64,000 nt of DNA. Origin: Aquabacterium sp. GTDB lineage: Bacteria; Pseudomonadota; Gammaproteobacteria; Burkholderiales; Burkholderiaceae_C. The translations under genes and the position numbers were made by a program. The notes beneath the pieces are model-generated. The model was not told the DNA's origin. It ran no database searches and worked only from the letters and a program-made list of their open reading frames with translations. Shown piece by piece: positions 18,216 to 26,857 of the stretch. Each line of letters begins with the position of its first letter. The first letter of the stretch is position 1. The stretch covers positions 182,434-246,433 of the forward strand of contig NZ_JACPYU010000012.1 in the NCBI RefSeq assembly GCF_016195855.1. Direction: 5' to 3'.

Positions 18216-20555
18216 TCAGCTCAGCAGGCGCGCAGGGTCGGCGTCGAGCTTGGCCAGCGCCTCGCGCGTGGCCCGGGTGGTCAGCGGCTCGTCCTCGACC
18301 GGCACGAGCAAGCCGGCCTGCAGGAAGGCAGCCAGGCGGTGCAACTGGAACAGCACGCCGCGGCCATTGGGCGACACAAACAGGATCAGCTGCTTTTGCA
18401 GCCCCTGCCAGGCCAGCTGGACCGATTCGGTCTGCCCGCGGTAGTCCAGCTTGAACCAGGCACCGACCTGCAGATCACGGGCCCAACCCAGCATGGCGGG
18501 CGTCGGCATCGTGCCGCCTTCTGCCACGATCTCCAGGTTATCACTCTCATGTCCAGACAAGTCACGCAATGTCTGCTCATCCAGCTCGATGTCACCGATA
18601 TCGGGCAACACGTCGGAAAGGGACTCCAGGCGGTCGGTGACCGCCTTCAGGTGCGCCGCCGACAAGGCCGCCGAGCGGGCCGAGAAGGCCGCCGCCAGGG
18701 CCGTGTTGAGCGACTGGATGTGTTCGTCCTGCTTGTCGACGGCCACGCCGGAGCGGGCCATGCCTTCACGCACGGTTTTCAGCAAGGGTGGCAGGCGCAT
18801 CAGCACGTCGGCACGCTCTTCACGCGAGGTCTTGGCACTGGCCGACCAGATCAAATCGGCCGCCGCCTTCTTGAGGGCGCGGGTTTCATCGCTGGACTGG
18901 CTGGTCTGCACGGCGTTGTGCGCCAGCACGTCGGCCCAGACCTTGAACAGGAACTCGCGCACGCCTTCGTGCACGGGCACGCCGTCGAGCATCTTGCGCA
19001 GCTCGATGGTGTACTGGATGGCGTAAGTCTCACGCTGCTCGACCTGCTGCGCCAGCGAAACCCCCTTGCGGCTGGCCTCGTTGTGCTCGCGGAAATAGCT
19101 CTCCAGAAAGCGCTCGAACTCGGTCAGCACCGTCTGGAACACGCGCCGGCCGGTATCGGGATAGGCCTCCACCACCTGCACGATGCGCTTGATTTCGCGG
19201 TGCAAGGCGTCGTCGTGCTCTTGCGCGCCAGACACAAAACCCATCACGCAGGCGCCCATGCGGTCGATCAGCACGCGCGCGGGGTGGCTGGTGGTGGCGA
19301 AAAAGTCGGGTTCACCAACGGCCACGCGCAACACGGGCATCTGCAGGCGGGCAAACCACACGCGGATGCTGGCGGGCAGCCGCTCTTCCTGCAGGATGGA
19401 CTGGAACAACAAGGCCACGATCTCGATCGTGGCGCGCTCCACCGGGGTGGAGGCAGCCTGCTTCAGCGCCTGCTTGCTGTGCTGCAACTCCTGCAACAAG
19501 GCCGCCGGAGTGCCGGTGGGCAAGCCCTGCTGGCTGTCCACATGGTGGCGCACCACCTGGTCCACCGCCGCAATGGCCTGCCCCAGCGAGGGGCTGAGCG
19601 CCACGGGCGCCTGCACGGGCGCGGTTGGCGCAAACCCCGGCACCTGGCGAGACACCACCTGGTTGAGCTTGCTGAGCACCACCTGCTGCTGCGCGGAGGC
19701 GCGCATGCCCGGGGTCTCGGTCAGCATGTGGGTCTCGTCGTAGGCCTGCCCCAGAGGCTGCAGACCGCTGTTGCCAGCCGGCGCCGCGGGGGCGCGTGCC
19801 GCCCCGGGCCTGTTGGCTACACCTGGGCTCTGGATGGGCGCGCCCAAGCCACCAGGCGCGGTTGCGCGAGCCTGGCCACTGTCACGTGTGCGTTTGATGA
19901 AGGGGCGCAGGTCGATTTCAGGCCGCACCCCGTGGTCCAGCAGCACCCGGTTGGCGTGGTGGTAGGCCTCCTGGGCCCAGTGCGACACCTCGTTTTGCAA
20001 CACCGTCTGCAAGGTCGCCCAGTGCGCGATCGTCATGCCAGCCGCCAGCCAACCCTCGACCACACCTTTGGCCAGCCACTGGGGCGCCAGCACATCCACC
20101 TGGCCATTGGCGGTGTCCACCTGTCCACCCACGGCCTGCAGGCGCGCGTTGAGGTCGGTGTACTCCTGGCCCGTCAGGTCCGACACGGCTTGCGACAGGC
20201 GCGAGGCCGTGAGGTCGCGGTCCATCTCGCTGTCGTCAACCAGGCTCAGGGGGATGTCGATCTTGGGCTCGCCGTTGCCAAGCGGCCGCAAGCTGACCGG
20301 GCGCCCGGTGCGCAGATCGCGCAGGGCGTCGTGGATGCGTTTGTCGATTTCGGCCTGCCATGTGGCCGTGGCGCGGGGCAGGTCCAGCACCACGTCCTGG
20401 CGGCGCTGGCGCAACGTGGCCTCGGCCGACTGCATGGACAGCATCCGAGCGCCCTCCAGCGACGCCTGCACCAGGGCACCAACGCCTTTGGCCAGAGACT
20501 CCAGAAAGCAGACGCGGGCCGTCAGCGCCAGCGCTCGGTGTGAACCAACAGTCAT
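18216..20555 (-). CDS. DUF1631 family protein
   Basis: A 779-residue soluble protein recognised as DUF1631, a family common in beta- and gammaproteobacteria with no firmly assigned function. Landmarks are DLTASRLSQAVSDLTG near residue 115-130, a Pro/Ala/Gly-rich linker (about 215-260), EHDDALHREIKRIVQVVEAY in the middle, and a C-terminal PilZ-like-sized segment with GAWFKLDYRGQTESVQLAW. It is mostly helical with no signal peptide or membrane helix. It follows secF by 76 bases. Confidence 0.8.
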   Translation of the reverse strand: MTVGSHRALALTARVCFLESLAKGVGALVQASLEGARMLSMQSAEATLRQRRQDVVLDLPRATATWQAEIDKRIHDALRDLRTGRPVSLRPLGNGEPKIDIPLSLVDDSEMDRDLTASRLSQAVSDLTGQEYTDLNARLQAVGGQVDTANGQVDVLAPQWLAKGVVEGWLAAGMTIAHWATLQTVLQNEVSHWAQEAYHHANRVLLDHGVRPEIDLRPFIKRTRDSGQARATAPGGLGAPIQSPGVANRPGAARAPAAPAGNSGLQPLGQAYDETHMLTETPGMRASAQQQVVLSKLNQVVSRQVPGFAPTAPVQAPVALSPSLGQAIAAVDQVVRHHVDSQQGLPTGTPAALLQELQHSKQALKQAASTPVERATIEIVALLFQSILQEERLPASIRVWFARLQMPVLRVAVGEPDFFATTSHPARVLIDRMGACVMGFVSGAQEHDDALHREIKRIVQVVEAYPDTGRRVFQTVLTEFERFLESYFREHNEASRKGVSLAQQVEQRETYAIQYTIELRKMLDGVPVHEGVREFLFKVWADVLAHNAVQTSQSSDETRALKKAAADLIWSASAKTSREERADVLMRLPPLLKTVREGMARSGVAVDKQDEHIQSLNTALAAAFSARSAALSAAHLKAVTDRLESLSDVLPDIGDIELDEQTLRDLSGHESDNLEIVAEGGTMPTPAMLGWARDLQVGAWFKLDYRGQTESVQLAWQGLQKQLILFVSPNGRGVLFQLHRLAAFLQAGLLVPVEDEPLTTRATREALAKLDADPARLLS

Positions 20556-20631
20556 GGATGTGGCAGTAGTTCAGCCGACCGGGTGACAGCCTTCCCGGCC
20601 AAGCTGGATTGATTCAATACTGCCAAAGACT

Positions 20632-21648
20632 CTACACCACCGCGCCAGCGTGCGGATCGTTGGGATCGAGGTCTTTTTTACCCGTTTTAATCAGATCATC
20701 GCGTTTAACGCCCAGCCACATCGCGATGGCCGCGGCCACGAAGACCGAGGAGTAGATGCCGAACAGGATGCCGATGGTCAACGCCAGGGCAAAGTAGTGC
20801 AGCGTCGGGCCGCCGAAGATCAGCATGGCCAGCACCATCATTTCGGTACAGCCGTGGGTGATGATCGTGCGGCTCATGGTGCTGGTGATGGCGTGGTCGA
20901 TCACCTCGGGCGTGCTGAGCTTGCGCATGCGGCGGAAGGTTTCACGGATCCGGTCGAAGATCACCACCGATTCGTTCACCGAGTAGCCCAGCACCGCCAG
21001 CACCGCCGCCAGCACCGAGAGCGAGAACTCCCACTGGAAAAAGGCGAAGAAGCCCAGGATGATGATGACGTCGTGCAGGTTGGCGATGATGGCCGCGACC
21101 GAGAACTTCCACTCGAAGCGCATGGCCAGGTAGATCATGATGCCCAGCACCGTCACGCCCAGCGCCAGGGCGCCGTCATGGGCCAGTTCGTCACCGACCT
21201 GCGGGCCGACGAATTCACTGCGTTGCAGGTTCACGGGCTTGGCGGCACCGGCCTGGCAGACCTGGGCGGGGCCCTTGTCGGCGTCCTGCGTGGTGACCTG
21301 GCCACCCTCGGCCGCACACAGCGCACCGAAGACCTTGTTGACCACTTCGCCTTGCTTCATGCCGCCGCGCAGAGGCAGGCGGATCAGCACATCACGCGAT
21401 GAGCCGAAGTTCTGGACCTGCACCTCGCCGTAGTTGAGCTTGTCGATGGCGGTGCGCACCTTGACCAGGTCGGCGCTCTGAGCGTACTGCACCTCGATCA
21501 GCGAACCGCCGGTGAACTCGATGGACAGATGCAGGCCACGCGTCACCAGGAAGAAGACGGCGGCCGCAAAGGTCAGGAACGAGATCGCGTTGAAGATCAA
21601 CGCGTGGCGCATGAAGGGGATGTCGCGCTTGATGCGGAAGAATTCCAT
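20632..21648 (-). CDS. secF: SecF, protein-export membrane subunit
   Basis: A 338-residue RND-type membrane protein with six predicted helices. The first helix follows the start (FLTFAAAVFFLVTRGLHLSIEFTGG), and the family signatures are visible (SIEFTGGSLIEVQ; VLGYSVNESVVIFDRIRE). With SecD and YajC it uses the proton motive force to help complete Sec translocation. The periplasmic loop has a short insertion with two Cys (CAAEGG...AQVCQ, about residues 110-135). It is 15 bases after secD. Confidence 0.96.
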   Translation of the reverse strand: MEFFRIKRDIPFMRHALIFNAISFLTFAAAVFFLVTRGLHLSIEFTGGSLIEVQYAQSADLVKVRTAIDKLNYGEVQVQNFGSSRDVLIRLPLRGGMKQGEVVNKVFGALCAAEGGQVTTQDADKGPAQVCQAGAAKPVNLQRSEFVGPQVGDELAHDGALALGVTVLGIMIYLAMRFEWKFSVAAIIANLHDVIIILGFFAFFQWEFSLSVLAAVLAVLGYSVNESVVIFDRIRETFRRMRKLSTPEVIDHAITSTMSRTIITHGCTEMMVLAMLIFGGPTLHYFALALTIGILFGIYSSVFVAAAIAMWLGVKRDDLIKTGKKDLDPNDPHAGAVV

Positions 21649-21663
21649 GTTGTGTGCTCCCTC

Positions 21664-23523
21664 TTATTCCTGAGCTTTCCAGACCTGCCCGATGGACACG
21701 CTCTTGAGCTTCTTTTGACGGCCATACCAGAGGTTGACCAGACCGCGCGAGAAGAACACGGCGGAGAACATCGACGTCAGGATGCCCAGGCAGTGCACCA
21801 CGGCAAAGCCCTTGACCGGGCCGGAGCCGAAGGCCAGCAGGGACAGGCCTGCGATCAGCGTGGTCACGTTGGAGTCCAGAATCGTGGCCCAGGCATGCTC
21901 GTAACCGGCCGCGATCGCCGACTGCGGCGCCGAGCCGTTGCGCAACTCTTCGCGCACGCGCTCGTTGATCAGCACGTTCGAGTCAATGGCCATGCCCAGG
22001 GTCAGGGCGATGGCGGCGATACCCGGCAGCGTCAGCGTGGCTTGCAGCATGGACAGCACGGCCACCAGCAGCAGCAGGTTGACCGACAGCGCGATGGTCG
22101 AGAACACACCGAACAGCATGTAGTAAAAGACCATGAACACCGTGATCGCGGCAAAGCCGTAGATCAGGCTGTTGAAGCCTTGGGCGATGTTCTCGGCACC
22201 CAGGCTGGGGCCGACGGTGCGCTCTTCGATGATCTCCATGGGCGCAGCCAGCGAACCGGCGCGCAGCAGCAACGCGGTGTCATTGGCTTCTTCGGTGCTC
22301 ATGCGGCCGGAGATCTGCACGCGGCCACCACCGATTTCGCCACGGATCACGGGGGCCGTCACGACCTCGCCCTTGCCCTTCTCGAACAAGAGGATGGCCA
22401 TGCGCTTGCCCACGTTTTCGCGGGTGATGTCACGGAAGATGCGCGCGCCACGGGCGTCCAGCGTCAGGTGCACGGCGGCTTCGTGGTTCTCGTCGAAACC
22501 GGCTTGCGCATCGGTCAGGTTGTCACCCGTCAGGATGACCTGGCGCTTGACGATGACGGGCAGGCCGCCACGCTCCAGATAACGCTCGTCGCCGAAGGGC
22601 ACGGCCCCCGCGCCACTCAGCGCGGCTTGCGCCTCGGTGCTGTCATCGACCATGCGCACTTCCAGTGTGGCGGTGCGGCCGATGATGTCCTTGGCCTTGG
22701 CGGTGTCCTGCACGCCGGGCAACTGCACCACGACGCGGTCCGCGCCCTGCTGCTGGATCACCGGCTCGGCCACGCCCAGTTCGTTGATCCGGTTGTGCAG
22801 GGTGGTGATGTTCTGCTTGATGGCCTGATCCTGGATGGCGCGCTCGGACTTGGGGGTCAGCTTGCCGACCAGGGTCAGGTCGCCGGACTCGTCGGTGCCA
22901 TCGGTCCAGACCAGGTCGAGCAGACCATCGTTCAGCACGGGGCGGGCGGCCTTGCGACCGGCCTCGTCACGCAAGCGCACGATGACGGACTGGCCGTCAC
23001 GGCGGATGCCGCTGTGGCGGATGTCCTTGTCGCGCAACAGCGAGCGCATGTCGCCGGTGATGCTTTCGAGCTTTTGCGTGAGCGCCGCCTTCATGTCCAC
23101 CTGCATCAGGAAGTGCACGCCACCGCGCAGGTCCAGGCCGAGGTACATGGGCTGGGCATGCAGGGCACGCAGCCACGAGGGCGAGCGCGACAGCAGGTTC
23201 AGCGCCACGATGTAATGCGGGTCGGTGGCATCGGGGTTGAAGGCGCGCGTGATGATGTCGCGGGCCTTGAGCTGGGTGTCCGTGTCATTGAAACGGGCAC
23301 GCACCGAGCTGCCGTCGAATTCGACGAAGTCAGCCGACAAACCGCCCTGCGTGAGCGCCGCCTTGACCTTGTCCACCGCCTCGGTATTGAGCTTGACCGT
23401 GGCCTTGCCACTGGAGAGCTGCACGGCCGGCGCTTCACCGAAGAAGTTGGGCAGGGTGTAGATCAAGCCGATGAACAAGGCCACGGCGATGATCAGGTAT
23501 TTCCACCAGGAATAGCGGTTCAT
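21664..23523 (-). CDS. secD: SecD, protein-export membrane subunit
   Basis: A 619-residue RND-type protein with an N-terminal helix (YLIIAVALFIGLIYTLPNFFG), a large periplasmic domain (QPMYLGLDLRGGVHFLMQVD at about 124-143) and five C-terminal helices including ALTLGMAIDSNVLINERVREE. It partners SecF downstream and YajC upstream, the standard yajC-secD-secF order. Length is normal. Confidence 0.96.
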   Translation of the reverse strand: MNRYSWWKYLIIAVALFIGLIYTLPNFFGEAPAVQLSSGKATVKLNTEAVDKVKAALTQGGLSADFVEFDGSSVRARFNDTDTQLKARDIITRAFNPDATDPHYIVALNLLSRSPSWLRALHAQPMYLGLDLRGGVHFLMQVDMKAALTQKLESITGDMRSLLRDKDIRHSGIRRDGQSVIVRLRDEAGRKAARPVLNDGLLDLVWTDGTDESGDLTLVGKLTPKSERAIQDQAIKQNITTLHNRINELGVAEPVIQQQGADRVVVQLPGVQDTAKAKDIIGRTATLEVRMVDDSTEAQAALSGAGAVPFGDERYLERGGLPVIVKRQVILTGDNLTDAQAGFDENHEAAVHLTLDARGARIFRDITRENVGKRMAILLFEKGKGEVVTAPVIRGEIGGGRVQISGRMSTEEANDTALLLRAGSLAAPMEIIEERTVGPSLGAENIAQGFNSLIYGFAAITVFMVFYYMLFGVFSTIALSVNLLLLVAVLSMLQATLTLPGIAAIALTLGMAIDSNVLINERVREELRNGSAPQSAIAAGYEHAWATILDSNVTTLIAGLSLLAFGSGPVKGFAVVHCLGILTSMFSAVFFSRGLVNLWYGRQKKLKSVSIGQVWKAQE

Positions 23524-23561
23524 GAGGTCCTCTAGAGGCGACGGCGTGTCGGTCTTCTTGT

Positions 23562-23900
23562 TTACTTGTAGGTGCCCTTGGGCAGGACCTGAACAATGGC
23601 CACGCGCTGCAGTTGCAGCTCCACGCCATTGGCCACTTCCACGCTGACAAAGGTTTCACCGATCTTGGTGATCTTGCCGATCACGCCACCTTGCGTGACC
23701 ACTTCATCGCCCTTGGCCAGGGCGTCGAGCATGGACTTGGTCTCTTTCTGGCGCTTCATCTGCGGGCGGATCATGACGAAGTACAGGACCACGAACATGA
23801 GGACCAGGGGCAGAAAGCTCATCAAACCACCCTGCGCACCAGCGGCGGGGGCAGCGGCCTGGGCATAGGCTTCGGAAATAAACACGGCAATATCCTTCAA
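23562..23900 (-). CDS. yajC: YajC, preprotein translocase accessory subunit
   Basis: A 112-residue protein with one membrane helix (MSFLPLVLMFVVLYFVMIRPQ, about residues 27-47), followed by the family's KRQKETKSMLDALAKGDEVVTQGG stretch. It associates with SecDF. It sits 38 bases upstream of secD in the same direction. The next 130 bases upstream hold no gene. Confidence 0.95.
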   Translation of the reverse strand: MKDIAVFISEAYAQAAAPAAGAQGGLMSFLPLVLMFVVLYFVMIRPQMKRQKETKSMLDALAKGDEVVTQGGVIGKITKIGETFVSVEVANGVELQLQRVAIVQVLPKGTYK

Positions 23901-24030
23901 ACAAAGGGCCGAGGCACCTCACTCGACAGAGTGACGGGCGCGCCGGCCAAAACCGATCGATTGTATGCCGCGGGCGTGACATCTCACCCGGGTGCTTACC
24001 GCTGGCCGCTACAGCAGCGGCCAGCAAGGT

Positions 24031-24333
24031 TTACAGCACGTACTTGACCAGCGGGTGGGCGGTCAGGCCGCGGTAGATGTTGTCCAGCTGGGTGCGGCTG
24101 GTGGCCGTGACCGTGATGGTCAGGCCCAGGTAATTGCCACTGCTGCTGGGGCGGCGCTGGATGGTGCTGGCGTCAAAAGCCGGGTCGTGCTCGCGCACGA
24201 TGGCGACCACGGCATCCACGAAGGTTTCCTGGTGCGCGCCCATCACCTTGATCGGGAAAGCACAGGGGTATTCAATGAGCGACTGCTCGGGCGGGATGTA
24301 CGGGTTGGCGGGGGTGTGATCTGGCTGACTCAT
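24031..24333 (-). CDS. DUF493/YbeD family protein
   Basis: A 100-residue protein of the YbeD/DUF493 family. The core is IEYPCAFPIKVMGAHQETFVDAV, with an ACT-like fold, followed by PSSSGNYLGLTITVTATSRTQLDNIYR. Homologues are often next to lipB, but no lipB is seen here. A GGAGG lies six bases before the start, so it is well supported. Function is not established; the fold suggests allosteric or ligand binding. It lies downstream of the dacA-like gene by 39 bases. Confidence 0.88.
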   Translation of the reverse strand: MSQPDHTPANPYIPPEQSLIEYPCAFPIKVMGAHQETFVDAVVAIVREHDPAFDASTIQRRPSSSGNYLGLTITVTATSRTQLDNIYRGLTAHPLVKYVL

Positions 24334-24372
24334 GTCGGCCTCCTTCTTCTACAAAATCCGGTGCGAAACGAC

Positions 24373-25695
24373 TTACTGGATGCCCAGGCGAACGGCATCC
24401 CACATGCGGCCCAACCAGCCTGCGCTGGGGACAGGCTCCAGGGCCTGCAAGGGCAGCGTCTGCCAGGGCTGGCTGCCCAGGGTGATCGTCAAGGTGCCCA
24501 CGGTCTGCCCCAGGGTCAAGGGCGCCATCAGGGGGTCATTGCGCGTCAAACTGGTCTGAACGGTGCGGCCCTGGCCGCGTGGCACCACCACCAGCACGGG
24601 GTGGGTGGCACCCAGGCGCACCGTGCTGGACTGGCCCTTCCAGACCCGGGCGGTGGCCACGCTCTGGTTGGCGTCGAACAACTTGACCACATCAAACGCA
24701 CTGTAGCCCCAGTTGAGCAGTTTCTGGCTCTCGTTGGCACGGGTTTCAGGCGAGACGGCGCCCAGCACCACGCTGATCAGGCGCCGCTCGCTGCCCTGGG
24801 CTGTGCGGTGCGCCGTGGCGACCAGGCCGTAGCCGGCGGCTTCGGTGTAACCGGTCATCAGCCCATCGACCGTCGGGTCACGGTGCAGCAGCAGGTTGCG
24901 GCTGAGCTGCCGGTAGCCGTTGTAGCTGAACTCTTTCAAACTGAAATAGGCCAGTGCCTGGGGGTAATCGGTGATCAGGCGCGCGGCGATGAGCGACAAC
25001 TCGCGCGCCGTGCTGACGTGCCCGCGGGCGCTCAGACCCTCGGGGTTGGCGAAGTGGGTGGCCTTCAGACCGAACACCTGGGCCTGGCGGTTCATCATCT
25101 CGACAAAGGCCTCGACCGAGCCGGCCACGCCTTCGGCCAGCGCCACGGTGGCGTCATTGCCGTTTTGCACCACCATGCCCTTGATCAGGTCATCCACCTT
25201 GACGCGGCTGTTGACGTCCATGAACGAGCGCGAGGCGCCGCTCATGCCAGTACGCCAGGCGCGGTCCGAGATGGCCAGCTCCTTGGTGGCGCTGAGCTTG
25301 CCGTTTTGCAGCGCCTGGAAAACCAGGTAGGCGCTCATCAGCTTGGTCAACGAGGCCGGCTCGACTGGGGTGTCGGCATTGCGGGCCGCCAGCGTCTGGC
25401 GCGAGCCCATGTCCTGCAGGATGAAGGCGCGCGCGGCGATTTCAGGCGGCAGGGGCATGGCCACGGTGGGCTGGGAAAACATGCCGGACGCCACGGGCGC
25501 TGGGGCGGGGGCGGGGGCCGGCGCGGCGTTGGTAGTGGTGGTGTTGGTGCTGGAACCAATGGGCGCGGCCTTGCCGGCTGCCGCGGCCTGCGCAGGCAAG
25601 GCGCCCAGCATCAAGCCCGCCAGCAGCGCCAGGCCGCACAGGACGGCGCGTGGCGAGGTGATCGAAGCAAAGCAGGACTTCAGGGCGTGGGTCAT
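24373..25695 (-). CDS. dacA: DacA/PBP5-like D,D-carboxypeptidase homologue with altered SxN and KTG motifs
   Basis: A 440-residue exported protein of the peptidase S11 family, with a signal peptide ending near LPAQA (residue 36) and an Ala-Pro repeat linker (about 57-68). The SxxK box is intact (SLTK, Ser115/Lys118). The second motif, normally SGN, reads NGN (Asn178-Gly179-Asn180). The third, normally KTG, reads MTG (Met280-Thr281-Gly282). Both changes are plain in the codons (AAC and ATG). The surroundings (VDGL.TGYTEAAGYGL) otherwise match the family closely. The C-terminal PBP5 beta domain and amphipathic tail are present. It may trim peptidoglycan peptides with altered activity, or act as a non-catalytic binder. 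It precedes the DUF493 gene. Confidence 0.88.
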   Translation of the reverse strand: MTHALKSCFASITSPRAVLCGLALLAGLMLGALPAQAAAAGKAAPIGSSTNTTTTNAAPAPAPAPAPVASGMFSQPTVAMPLPPEIAARAFILQDMGSRQTLAARNADTPVEPASLTKLMSAYLVFQALQNGKLSATKELAISDRAWRTGMSGASRSFMDVNSRVKVDDLIKGMVVQNGNDATVALAEGVAGSVEAFVEMMNRQAQVFGLKATHFANPEGLSARGHVSTARELSLIAARLITDYPQALAYFSLKEFSYNGYRQLSRNLLLHRDPTVDGLMTGYTEAAGYGLVATAHRTAQGSERRLISVVLGAVSPETRANESQKLLNWGYSAFDVVKLFDANQSVATARVWKGQSSTVRLGATHPVLVVVPRGQGRTVQTSLTRNDPLMAPLTLGQTVGTLTITLGSQPWQTLPLQALEPVPSAGWLGRMWDAVRLGIQ

Positions 25696-25825
25696 GAAAG
25701 CGTTGGGTAGAGGTATGCGTCGATATGGGTGCCTGCGACCGGAAATGCAAGGCCAGCAGGCCTGGGCGTCTGCAAAAAAACTCCGGACGGCACCGGTCGC
25801 ACAGAGGCTGCAGGTGTGAACAGGG

Positions 25826-26491
25826 TCAGACGGTTTCAGGCGCGGCGGCCTGCAAGTGCCGCAGCACCACCTCGCGCAGCCGCGTCAACTGCCCATGGTA
25901 GAAGTGCCCGGTCCCCGGGATCACCGTGACCGGCATCGCCTGCGGGCGCGCCCAGTCCAGGATGCTGCCCAGCGGCACGACATCGTCCTGCTCGCCTTCC
26001 ACCACCAGGGTGTGCGCAGGCACCTGCGGCACCTCGAAGCGCGACACGGCGGGGCTGATCAGCACCAGCTGCGCGGGCACCTGGATGGCGGGCTGGTTGG
26101 CGGCAGCCTGCGCCAGGCGGGTGTAGACCTGCGCGGCCACATAGCCCCCAAATGAGAAGCCGGCCAGCGCCACGGGCAGGCCACGCACGTCCGGATCGGC
26201 CTGGAAATGGCCCAGCACGGCCATCATGTCCACGGTCTCGCCGCGCCCTTCGTCCCAGCTGGATTCGGACTGGCCGACGCCCCGGAAGTTGAAGCGCACG
26301 GCCCGCCAGCCGGCCAGCACAAAAGCGCGCACCAGGGTGTGGACCACCTTGTTGTCCATCGTGCCGCCCATCAAGGGGTGTGGATGCGCGATCACGGCCA
26401 GGCCGATGGGTGGGGTCTGAGGGTCTTCAACCACCACCTCGATCAGGCCGGCTGGCCCGTCGATGGTGCTGGAGGTGGGGCGTCCAAGCAT
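25826..26491 (-). CDS. Alpha/beta hydrolase (COG2945-like)
   Basis: A 221-residue soluble alpha/beta hydrolase. The HPHPLMGGTMDNKVV stretch forms the oxyanion region, NFRGVGQSE follows, and the nucleophile elbow is GFSFGG at about residues 110-115. The acid (EGEQDDVVP) and catalytic His (GTGHFYHGQ) are in the expected places. Small esterase-like enzymes of this type are common and their substrates are unknown. It is followed by 130 bases without a gene and then dacA. Confidence 0.88.
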   Translation of the reverse strand: MLGRPTSSTIDGPAGLIEVVVEDPQTPPIGLAVIAHPHPLMGGTMDNKVVHTLVRAFVLAGWRAVRFNFRGVGQSESSWDEGRGETVDMMAVLGHFQADPDVRGLPVALAGFSFGGYVAAQVYTRLAQAAANQPAIQVPAQLVLISPAVSRFEVPQVPAHTLVVEGEQDDVVPLGSILDWARPQAMPVTVIPGTGHFYHGQLTRLREVVLRHLQAAAPETV

Positions 26492-26513
26492 GGTTCTAGA
26501 TGGCCGCGCTAAC

Positions 26514-26840
26514 TCAACGGCCCACGTCTGGCGGCAACACCAGGCGCTCGACCACTTCGCCCTTGATCAGGTGGCTGTCCACGATCTCGTCGATGTCGGC
26601 CTTGTCCACGAAGGTGTACCAGGTGCCTTCGGGGTAGACCACGGCCACGGGGCCACCGGCACAGCGGTCCAGGCAGCCCGCCTTGTTGACGCGCACCTTG
26701 CCCGGCCCGCTCTGGCCGGCGTCGGCGATGCGGCGTTTGCAGTGATCGAAACCTTCCTTGGCCGCATGGTCGCCGCAGGAGGCCTCACCATTGATGCGCT
26801 GGTTCAGGCAGAAGAAGATGTGGCGCTGGTAATAGCTCAT
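26514..26840 (-). CDS. Thioredoxin-like [2Fe-2S] ferredoxin
   Basis: A 108-residue protein with the thioredoxin-like 2Fe-2S ferredoxin fold. Cys residues occur near positions 11 (FFCLNQ) and 22 (ASCGDHA), plus the GCLDRCAGGP pair at about 56-60. These four ligate a 2Fe-2S cluster in known members. It is a likely electron carrier of unknown partner. It lies 17 bases downstream of the VanZ-like gene and 22 bases upstream of the hydrolase, so the three may be co-transcribed. Confidence 0.9.
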   Translation of the reverse strand: MSYYQRHIFFCLNQRINGEASCGDHAAKEGFDHCKRRIADAGQSGPGKVRVNKAGCLDRCAGGPVAVVYPEGTWYTFVDKADIDEIVDSHLIKGEVVERLVLPPDVGR

Positions 26841-26857
26841 GGGGGCATTTTAGGTGT

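Noticed and set aside
18126..20543. 805-codon plus-strand open frame opposite DUF1631
   Set aside because: Antisense shadow rich in Gln, His, Arg and Gly with no domain; the minus-strand DUF1631 protein explains the region.
21529..23535. 668-codon plus-strand open frame opposite secD
   Set aside because: SecD is unmistakable on the minus strand; this frame is a compositional shadow.
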